Assembly: GCA_037893245.1 (NCBI GenBank)
Contig: JBAIAA010000606.1
Location: 1,116,001 to 1,180,000 of the forward strand
DNA: 64,000 bases
Direction of reading: 5' to 3'
Source: Crossaster papposus
Lineage: Eukaryota; Echinodermata; Asteroidea; Velatida; Solasteridae
Shown here: piece by piece, positions 1-7,600 of the stretch
How positions within the stretch are numbered: position 1 is the stretch's first letter
How the letters are laid out: every line of letters begins with the position of its first letter
Made by a program: the position numbers and the translations under genes
The notes under the pieces: generated by a model
The model's input: only the letters and a program-made list of their open reading frames with translations
The model's database searches: none
Told to the model about the DNA's origin: nothing

Positions 1-63
1 CGCGTTTCAAATTCGCCATAGGTTTGTGCACACAATCCCCGCCCACAAATAAGGGCCTGAAGG

Positions 64-154
64 AAAGCATGCCCCGGGAAGGGGCTGGGTGTTAGGAGAT
101 AGAGGGGGGCCTCCAGGAATGGCAAAATTAGCAATTTGACCCGGGGCATGCTTT
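64..154. repeat. 15-bp inverted repeat inside each monomer
   Basis: AAAGCATGCCCCGGG at 64-78 is the exact reverse complement of CCCGGGGCATGCTTT at 140-154, leaving a 61-bp loop. Most monomers keep both arms. Recurrent single changes break it: CCTCGGG, CCACGGG or CCCGGAA in the left arm, GGGTCATG or a one-G loss in the right. A cruciform or a hairpin in a transcript is possible. The first arm also contains the site where the transposon inserted in the fifth monomer. Confidence 0.9.
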
Positions 155-178
155 GTTAGTATTTTATTTCGATTTTCT

Positions 179-187
179 GAAAATGTT
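179..187. other. Variable hinge of the monomer (first copy)
   Basis: Nine bases just before the conserved TAACGTTAAC. Here GAAAATGTT; elsewhere GAAAATTGT, GAACATTTT, GAAAATTTT, GAGAATGTT, GAAAACTTT, GGAAATTTT, GAACATCAT, GAACATTAT, GATCATTTT, and shortened GAAATTTT, GAAATGTT or GAAATTGT forms. The 198-bp class largely arises here by loss of one A, and the 194-bp class by a 5-bp loss reaching into the palindrome. It serves as a practical tag for classifying monomers. Confidence 0.85.
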
Positions 188-197
188 AACGTTAACA
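184..197. repeat. 14-bp palindrome at monomer junction
   Basis: TGTTAACGTTAACA is a perfect palindrome. Monomers with a GAACATTTT, GAAAATTTT or GAAAATTGT hinge keep the inner TTAACGTTAA or TAACGTTA. The 194-bp monomers lose it, and the marker class beginning CTTAACATTTTTATG replaces it. No binding protein can be named from sequence alone. Confidence 0.9.
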
Positions 198-866
198 CAC
201 GCGTTTCAAATTCGCCATAGGTTTGTGCACACAATCCCCGCCCACAAATAAGGGCATGAAGGAAAGCATGCCCCGGGAAGGGGCTGGGTGTTAGGAGATA
301 GAGGGGGGCCTCCAGGAATGGCAAAATTAGCAATTTGACCCGGGGCATGCTTTGTTAGTATTTTATTTCGATTTTCTGAAAATTGTAACGTTAACACACG
401 CGTTTCAAATTCGCCATAGGTTTGTGCACACAATACCCGCCCACAAATAAGGGCATGAAGGAAAGCATGCCCCGGGAAGGGGCTGGGTGTTAGGAGATAG
501 AGGGGGGCCTCCAGGAATGGCAAAATTAGCAATTTGACCCGGGGCATGCTTTGTTAGTATTTTATTTCGATTTTCTGAACATTTTAACGTTAACACACGC
601 GTTTCAAATTCGCCATAGGTTTGTGCACACAATCCCCGCCCACAAATAAGGGCATGAAGGAAAGCATGCCCCGGGAAGGGGCTGGGTGTTAGGAGATAGA
701 GGGGGGCCTCCAGGAATGGCAAAATTAGCAATTTGACCCGGGGCATGCTTTGTTAGTATTTTATTTCGATTTTCTGAAAATTTTAACGTTAACACACGCG
801 TTTCAAATTCGCCATAGGTTTGTGCACACAATCCCCGCCCACAAATAAGGGCATGAAGGAAAGCAT

Positions 867-875
867 GCCCCGGGA
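867..875. repeat. Target-site duplication, left copy
   Basis: GCCCCGGGA directly before the inserted element, repeated at 1294-1302. An uninterrupted monomer has this string once, so it was duplicated on insertion. Preceding bases differ (T here, C at the right copy), which limits the duplication to 9 bp. If the shared G at the left is chance, it is 8 bp. Confidence 0.88.
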
Positions 876-935
876 GCGTGATTTTTTTTCCCAACATGGT
901 AAAGGCCAATTATCATAACTGGGCGTGTCTAGACC
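876..935 (+). repeat. Left terminal inverted repeat
   Basis: Outer block 876-905 (GCGTGATTTTTTTTCCC, then ACATGG and AAAGG) pairs with the reverse complement of 1264-1293 at 23 of 30 positions. Inner block 920-935 (TGGGCGTGTCTAGACC) pairs with 1243-1258 at 14 of 16. The spacer between blocks is about 9 bases longer here than at the right end. The divergence suggests an old family or a non-autonomous copy under weak constraint. Confidence 0.75.
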
Positions 936-955
936 ACACTGAATGGAAGACACTT

Positions 956-970
956 AGGTTCTTAGAACCT
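956..970. repeat. Short hairpin AGGTTCT-T-AGAACCT
   Basis: Perfect 7-bp arms around a single T inside the transposon, just beyond the left inverted repeat. It may be a subterminal motif or chance. No T-run follows on either strand close enough to call a terminator. Confidence 0.5.
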
Positions 971-1029
971 TGCTTCCCCTCAAATTAAACTCATCCCATA
1001 ATAAACTTACAATACAAAAATAGTCAATG

Positions 1030-1034
1030 AAAAA
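1030..1034 (-). terminator. Possible Pol III T5 terminator
   Basis: A run of five A on the plus strand gives TTTTT on the minus strand, 12 bases past the end of the tRNA-like segment at 1046. RNA polymerase III normally stops at four or more T. Such runs are common in AT-rich DNA, so this supports the promoter call only by position. Confidence 0.4.
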
Positions 1035-1055
1035 TGAGCACAATCGAACCCATGA

Positions 1056-1066
1056 GAACTCGAACC
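1056..1066 (-). promoter_or_regulatory. B box-like Pol III promoter element
   Basis: Minus strand reads GGTTCGAGTTC, which fits the consensus GGTTCGANTCC at all but one defined position. It lies 32 bases downstream of the A box-like motif. Confidence 0.55.
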
Positions 1067-1098
1067 CCAATCTTACGATCTATAACCTAACCCATTAT

Positions 1099-1109
1099 CT
1101 ACTTGGCTA
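1099..1109 (-). promoter_or_regulatory. A box-like Pol III promoter element
   Basis: Minus strand reads TAGCCAAGTAG, which fits the A box consensus TRGYNNARNNG at every defined position. Order and spacing relative to the B box are those of a tRNA gene, so transcription, if any, would run from about 1116 toward 1030. Confidence 0.55.
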
Positions 1110-1185
1110 CTGGGAGAGGTCGACAGAAGCCGTTTTTCTAAGTGCTTTAATGTACCTCTGGCCTACGTGTAACTAGTCGACTGAG

Positions 1186-1215
1186 CAATAACAATATATT
1201 TTAGTATTATTGTTG
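1186..1215. repeat. AT-rich imperfect hairpin in the transposon
   Basis: CAATAACAATA (1186-1196) faces TATTATTGTTG (1205-1215): 9 of 11 standard pairs, the two others G-T type, with an 8-base loop. It lies inside the element upstream of the tRNA-like segment on the minus strand. The role is unknown, and chance is possible in AT-rich DNA. Confidence 0.45.
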
Positions 1216-1242
1216 AAACTACTGAATAATCATGACGCGAGG

Positions 1243-1293
1243 GGTATAGAAACGCCCATTTACCCTTTCCCATAGTGGGGAAAATAATTTCGC
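1243..1293 (-). repeat. Right terminal inverted repeat
   Basis: Reverse complement of the left end in two blocks: 1264-1293 (outer, 23 of 30 matching) and 1243-1258 (inner, 14 of 16). Ends in TTTCGC directly before the second copy of the target duplication. Confidence 0.75.
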
Positions 1294-1302
1294 GCCCCGG
1301 GA
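1294..1302. repeat. Target-site duplication, right copy
   Basis: Second GCCCCGGGA. The satellite resumes here as GCCCCGGGAAGGGGCTGGG, with no base lost from the interrupted monomer. Confidence 0.88.
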
Positions 1303-1619
1303 AGGGGCTGGGTGTTAGGAGATAGAGGGGGGCCTCCAGGAATGGCAAAATTAGCAATTTGACCCGGGGCATGCTTTGTTAGTATTTTATTTCGATTTTC
1401 TGAAAATTTTAACGTTAACACACGCGTTTCAAATTCGCCATAGGTTTGTGCACACAATCCCCGCCCACAAATAAGGGCATGAAGGAAAGCATGCCCCGGG
1501 AAGGGGTTGGGTGTTAGGAGATAAAGGGGGGCCTCCAGGAATGGCAACATTAGCAATTTGACCCGGGGCATGCTTTGTTAGTATTTTATTTCGATTTTCT
1601 GAACATTTTAACGTTAACA

Positions 1620-4600
1620 CACGCGTTTCAAATTCGCCATAGGTTTGTGCACACAATCCCCGCCCACAAATAAGGGCATGAAGGAAAGCATGCCCCGGGA
1701 AGGGGCTGGGTGTTAGGAGATAGAGGGGGGCCTCCAGGAATGGCAAAATTAGCAATTTGACCCGGGGCATGCTTTGTTAGTATTTTATTTCGATTTTCTG
1801 AAAATGTTAACGTTAACACACGCGTTTCAAATTCGCCATAGGTTTGTGCACACAATCCCCGCCCACAAATAAGGGAATGAAGGAAAGCATGCCCCGGGAA
1901 GGGGCTGGGTGTTAGGAGATAGAGGGGGGGCTCCAGGAATGGCAAAATTAGCAATTTGACCCGGGGCATGCTTTGTTAGTATTTTATTTCGATTTTCTGA
2001 AAATGTTAACGTTAACACGCGCGTTTCAAATTCGCCATAGGTTTGTGCACACAATCCCCGCCCACAAATAAGGGCATGAAGGAAAGCATGCCCCGGGAAG
2101 GGGCTGGGTGTTAGGAGATAGAGGGGGGCCTCCAGGAATGGCAAAATTAGCAATTTGACCCGGGGCATGCTTTGTTAGTATTTTATTTCGATTTTCTGAG
2201 AATGTTAACGTTAACACACGCGTTTCAAATTCGCCATAGGTTTGTGCACACTATCCACGCCCACAAATAAGGGCATGAAGGAAAGCATGCCCCGGGAAAG
2301 GGCTGGGTGTTAGGAGATAGAGGGGGGCCTCCAGGAATGGCAAAATTAGCAATTTGACCCGGGGCATGCTTTGTTAGTATTTTATTTCGATTTTCTGAAC
2401 ATTTTAACGTTAACACACGCGTTTCAAATTCGCCATAGGTTTGTGCACACAATCCCCGCCCACAAATAAGGGCATGAAGGAAAGCATGCCCCGGGAAGGG
2501 GCTGGGTGTTAGGAGATAGAGGGGGGCCTCCAGGAATGGCAAAATTAGCAATTTGACCCGGGGCATGCTTTGTTAGTATTTTATTTCGATTTTCTGAAAA
2601 TTGTAACGTTAACACACGCGTTTCAAATTCGCCATAGGTTTGTGCACACAATCCCCGCCCACAAATAAGGGCATGAAGGAAAGCATGCCCCGGGAAGGGG
2701 CTGGGTGTTAGGAGATAGAGGGGGGCCTCCAGGAATGGCAAAATTAGCAATTTGACCCGGGGCATGCTTTGTTAGTATTTTATTTCGATTTTCTGAACAT
2801 TTTAACGTTAACACACGCGTTTCAAATTCGCCATAGGTTTGTGCACACAATCCCCGCCCACAAATAAGGGCATGAAGGAAAGCATGCCCCGGGAAGGGGC
2901 TGGGTGTTAGGAGATAGAGGGGGGCCTCCAGGAATGGCAAAATTAGCAATTTGACCCGGGGCATGCTTTGTTAGTATTTTATTTCGATTTTCTGAAAATT
3001 GTAACGTTAACACGCGCGTTTCAAATTCGCCATAGGTTTGTGCACACAATCCCCGCCCACAAATAAGGGCATGAAGGAAAGCATGCCCCGGGAAGGGGCT
3101 GGGTGTTAGGAGATAGAGGGGGGCCTCCAGGAATGGCAAAATTAGCAATTTGACCCGGGGCATGCTTTGTTAGTATTTTATTTCGATTTTCTGAGAATGT
3201 TAACGTTAACACACGCGTTTCAAATTCGCCATAGGTTTGTGCACACTATCCACGCCCACAAATAAGGGCATGAAGGAAAGCATGCCCCGGGAAAGGGCTG
3301 GGTGTTAGGAGATAGAGGGGGGCCTCCAGGAATGGCAAAATTAGCAATTTGACCCGGGGCATGCTTTGTTAGTATTTTATTTCGATTTTCTGAACATTTT
3401 AACGTTAACACACGCGTTTCAAATTCGCCATAGGTTTGTGCACACAATCCCCGCCCACAAATAAGGGCATGAAGGAAAGCATGCCCCGGGAAGGGGCTGG
3501 GTGTTAGGAGATAGAGGGGGGCCTCCAGGAATGGCAAAATTAGCAATTTGACCCGGGGCATGCTTTGTTAGTATTTTATTTCGATTTTCTGAAAATTGTA
3601 ACGTTAACACACGCGTTTCAAATTCGCCATAGGTTTGTGCACACAATCCCCGCCCACAAATAAGGGCATGAAGGAAAGCATGCCCCGGGAAGGGGCTGGG
3701 TGTTAGGAGATAGAGGGGGGCCTCCAGGAATGGCAAAATTAGCAATTTGACCCGGGGCATGCTTTGTTAGTATTTTATTTCGATTTTCTGAACATTTTAA
3801 CGTTAACACACGCGTTTCAAATTCGCCATAGGTTTGTGCACACAATCCCCGCCCACAAATAAGGGCATGAAGGAAAGCATGCCCCGGGAAGGGGCTGGGT
3901 GTTAGGAGATAGAGGGGGGCCTCCAGGAATGGCAAAATTAGCAATTTGACCCGGGGCATGCTTTGTTAGTATTTTATTTCGATTTTCTGAAAATTGTAAC
4001 GTTAACACACGCGTTTCAAATTCGCCATAGGTTTGTGCACACAATCCCCGCCCACAAATAAGGGCATGAAGGAAAGCATGCCCCGGGAAGGGGCTGGGTG
4101 TTAGGAGATAGAGGGGGGCCTCCAGGAATGGCAAAATTAGCAATTTGACCCGGGGCATGCTTTGTTAGTATTTTATTTCGATTTTCTGAACATTTTAACG
4201 TTAACACACGCGTTTCAAATTCGCCATAGGTTTGTGCACACAATCCCCGCCCACAAATAAGGGCATGAAGGAAAGCATGCCCCGGGAAGGGGCTGGGTGT
4301 TAGGAGATAGAGGGGGGCCTCCAGGAATGGCAAAATTAGCAATTTGACCCGGGGCATGCTTTGTTAGTATTTTATTTCGATTTTCTGAACATTTTAACGT
4401 TAACACACGCATTTCAAATTCGCCATAGGTTTGTGCACACAATCCCCGCCCACAAATAAGGGCATGAAGGAAAGCATGCCCCGGGAAGGGGCTGGGTGTT
4501 AGGAGATAGAGGGGGGCCTCCAGGAATGGCAAAATTAGCAATTTGACCCGGGGCATGCTCTGTTAGTATTTTATTTCGATTTTCTGAAAATGTTAACGTT

Positions 4601-7600
4601 AACACACGCGTTTCAAATTCGCCATAGGTTTGTGCATACAATCCCCGCCCACAAATAAGGGCATGAAGGAAAGCATGCCCCGGGAAGGGGCTGGGTGTTA
4701 GGAGATAGATGGGGGCCTCCAGGAATGGCAAAATTAGCAATTTGACCCGGGGCATGCTTTGTTAGTATTTTATTTCGATTTTCTGAAAATTGTAACGTTA
4801 ACACACGCGTTTCAAATTCGCCATAGGTTTGTGCACACAATCCCCGCCCACAAATAAGGGCATGAAGGAAAGCATGCCCCGGGAAGGGGCTGGGTGTTAG
4901 GAGATAGAGGGGGGCCTCCAGGAATGGCAACATTAGCAATTTGACCCGGGGCATGCTTTGTTAGTATTTTATTTCGATTTTCTGAACATTTTAACGTTAA
5001 CACACGCGTTTCAAATTCGCCATAGGTTTGTGCACACAATCCCCGCCCACAAATAAGGGCATGAAGGAAAGCATGCCCCGGGAAGGGGCTGGGTGTTAGG
5101 AGATAGAGGGGGGCCTCCAGGAATGGCAAAATTAGCAATTTGACCCGGGGCATGCTTTGTTAGTATTTTATTTCGATTTTCTGAAAATGTTAACGTTAAC
5201 ACGCGCGTTTCAAATTCGCCATAGGTTTGTGCACACAATCCCTGCCCACAAATAAGGGCATGAAGGAAAGCATGCCTCGGGAAGGGGCTGGGTGTTAGGA
5301 GATAGAGGGGGGCCTCCAGGAATGGCAAAATTAGCAATTTGACCCGGGGCATGCTTTGTTAGTATTTTATTTCGATTTTCTGAAAATGTTAACGTTAACA
5401 CGCGCGTTTCAAATTCGCCATAGGTTTGTGCACACAATCCCCGCCCACAAATAAGGGCATGAAGGAAAGCATGCCCCGGGAAGGGGCTGGGTGTTAGGAG
5501 ATAGAGGGGGGCCTCCAGGAATGGCAAAATTAGCAATTTGACCCGGGGCATGCTTTGTTAGTATTTTATTTCGATTTTCTGAAAATGTTAACGTTAACAC
5601 GCGTGTTTCAAATTCGCCAAAGGTTTGTGCACACAATGCCCGCCCACAAATAAGGGCATGAAGGAAAGCATGCCCCGGGAAGGGGCTGGGTGTTAGGAGA
5701 TAGAGGGGGGCCTCCAGGAATGGCAAAATTAGCAATTTGACCCGGGGCATGCTTTGTTAGTATTTTATTTCGATTTTCTGAGAATGTTAACGTTAACACA
5801 CGCGTTTCAAATTCGCCATAGGTTTGTGCACACTATCCACGCCCACAAATAAGGGCATGAAGGAAAGCATGCCCCGGGAAAGGGCTGGGTGTTAGGAGAT
5901 AGAGGGGGGCCTCCAGGAATGGCAAAATTAGCAATTTGACCCGGGGCATGCTTTGTTAATATTTTATTTCGATTTTCTGAACATTTTAACGTTAACACAC
6001 GCGTTTCAAATTCGCCATAGGTTTGTGCACACAATCCCCGCCCACAAATAAGGGCATGAAGGAAAGCATGCCCCGGGAAGGGGCTGGGTGTTAGGAGATA
6101 GAGGGGGGCCTCCAGGAATGGCAAAATTAGCAATTTGACCCGGGGCATGCTTTGTTAGTATTTTATTTCGATTTTCTGAAAATGTTAACGTTAACACACG
6201 CGTTTCAAATTCGCCATAGGTTTGTGCACACAATCCCCGCCCACAAATAAGGGAATGAAGGAAAGCATGCCCCGGGAAGGGGCTGGGTGTTAGGAGATAG
6301 AGGGGGGGCTCCAGGAATGGCAAAATTAGCAATTTGACCCGGGGCATGCTTTGTTAGTATTTTATTTCGATTTTCTGAAAATGTTAACGTTAACACGCGC
6401 GTTTCAAATTCGCCATAGGTTTGTGCACACAATCCCCGCCCACAAATAAGGGCATGAAGGAAAGCATGCCCCGGGAAGGGGCTGGGTGTTAGGAGATAGA
6501 GGGGGGCCTCCAGGAATGGCAAAATTAGCAATTTGACCCGGGGCATGCTTTGTTAGTATTTTATTTCGATTTTCTGAGAATGTTAACGTTAACACACGCG
6601 TTTCAAATTCGCCATAGGTTTGTGCACACTATCCACGCCCACAAATAAGGGCATGAAGGAAAGCATGCCCCGGGAAAGGGCTGGGTGTTAGGAGATAGAG
6701 GGGGGCCTCCAGGAATGGCAAAATTAGCAATTTGACCCGGGGCATGCTTTGTTAGTATTTTATTTCGATTTTCTGAACATTTTAACGTTAACACACGCGT
6801 TTCAAATTCGCCATAGGTTTGTGCACACAATCCCCGCCCACAAATAAGGGCATGAAGGAAAGCATGCCCCGGGAAGGGGCTGGGTGTTAGGAGATAGAGG
6901 GGGGCCTCCAGGAATGGCAAAATTAGCAATTTGACCCGGGGCATGCTTTGTTAGTATTTTATTTCGATTTTCTGAAAATTGTAACGTTAACACACGCGTT
7001 TCAAATTCGCCATAGGTTTGTGCACACAATCCCCGCCCACAAATAAGGGCATGAAGGAAAGCATGCCCCGGGAAGGGGCTGGGTGTTAGGAGATAGAGGG
7101 GGGCCTCCAGGAATGGCAAAATTAGCAATTTGACCCGGGGCATGCTTTGTTAGTATTTTATTTCGATTTTCTGAACATTTTAACGTTAACACACGCGTTT
7201 CAAATTCGCCATAGGTTTGTGCACACAATCCCCGCCCACAAATAAGGGCATGAAGGAAAGCATGCCCCGGGAAGGGGCTGGGTGTTAGGAGATAGAGGGG
7301 GGCCTCCAGGAATGGCAAAATTAGCAATTTGACCCGGGGCATGCTTTGTTAGTATTTTATTTCGATTTTCTGAAAATTGTAACGTTAACACGCGCGTTTC
7401 AAATTCGCCATAGGTTTGTGCACACAATCCCCGCCCACAAATAAGGGCATGAAGGAAAGCATGCCCCGGGAAGGGGCTGGGTGTTAGGAGATAGAGGGGG
7501 GCCTCCAGGAATGGCAAAATTAGCAATTTGACCCGGGGCATGCTTTGTTAGTATTTTATTTCGATTTTCTGAGAATGTTAACGTTAACACACGCGTTTCA

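Larger units (their letters stand above)
1..199. repeat. Reference monomer of the satellite
   Basis: First complete monomer, used to define parts. In order: a CGCG-containing start with TTCAAATTCGCC (1-17), a GTGCACAC segment (26-33), the left arm of an inverted repeat (64-78), a G-rich strand with GGG, GGGG, GGG and a six-G run (76-109), GGCCTCCAGG (108-117), a small AAATT/AATTT dyad, the right inverted-repeat arm (140-154), an AT-rich TATTTTATTTCG segment, the variable hinge (179-187) and the GTTAACGTTAAC palindrome. Because 199 is 3n+1, a minus-strand reading frame changes phase in each successive monomer. Confidence 0.95.
1..875. repeat. 199-bp satellite array, left part
   Basis: About 4.4 tandem monomers of 199 bp. 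The phrase CGCGTTTCAAATTCGCC recurs at 1, 200, 399, 598 and 797. Copies differ mostly at the hinge: GAAAATGTT at 179, GAAAATTGT at 378, GAACATTTT at 577, GAAAATTTT at 776. The array starts before the window and is broken at 876 by an inserted element. A hand count of the consensus gives 94 G+C of 199 and 8 CpG sites. I did not recognise this satellite as a named family. Confidence 0.97.
1046..1116 (-). other. Degenerate tRNA-like (SINE-head-like) segment
   Basis: Read on the minus strand, the segment has A box and B box matches 32 bases apart, close to the normal tRNA spacing, and a T-arm-like stem of five pairs (TGGGG with TCTCA, including two G-U) around TTCGAGT. Only part of a D stem forms (CCA with TGG), the anticodon stem is weak, and the acceptor ends pair poorly. 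It is therefore not a working tRNA gene. Stretches such as GATAA and AAGATTG...GGTTCGAG recall eukaryotic tRNA-Arg from memory; that origin is inference. A second GGTTCGA lies at 1044-1050 on the same strand. Confidence 0.5.
876..1293. mobile_element. Non-autonomous TIR transposon (MITE-like), 418 bp
   Basis: The only sequence in the window unrelated to the satellite. It starts GCGTGATTTT and ends AAATAATTTCGC, whose reverse complement starts GCGAAATTATTTT; the outer 30 bases of the two ends match at 23 positions, and an inner block matches at 14 of 16. A 9-bp (or 8-bp) direct repeat flanks it. Element plus duplication (427 bp) exactly accounts for the displaced monomer phase. There is no transposase frame, so any mobility would need an enzyme supplied elsewhere. 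A 9-bp duplication is typical of Mutator-like elements and 8 bp of hAT elements; I cannot choose. The middle is AT-rich and holds a tRNA-like segment on the minus strand, so an alternative reading is a SINE-related element whose ends happen to look inverted; the target duplication alone fits either. Confidence 0.8.

Noticed and set aside
14-28. CENP-B box-like TTCGCCATAGGTTTG
   Set aside because: The TTCG and the spaced A match, but the required CGGG is TTTG; only 6 of 9 key positions fit.
7-348. 113-codon minus-strand reading frames in nearly every monomer
   Set aside because: They repeat with the satellite period, each reads the same DNA in two phases because 199 is 3n+1, and variants change them freely. 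There is no sign of selection on protein.
1000-1005. AATAAA polyadenylation signal in the transposon
   Set aside because: An isolated hexamer in AT-rich DNA with no upstream reading frame.
1046-1116. Functional tRNA gene
   Set aside because: Acceptor, D and anticodon stems pair poorly; only the internal promoter boxes and the T arm are convincing.
876-1293. Helitron or LTR fragment
   Set aside because: Helitrons do not duplicate their target and end in CTRR after a hairpin, and LTRs normally begin TG and end CA. The element has inverted GCG ends and a 9-bp duplication.
1163-1372. 69-codon minus-strand frame across the transposon right edge
   Set aside because: It joins satellite and transposon sequence across the insertion point; not a plausible gene. 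The frame at 604-909 crosses the left edge in the same way.
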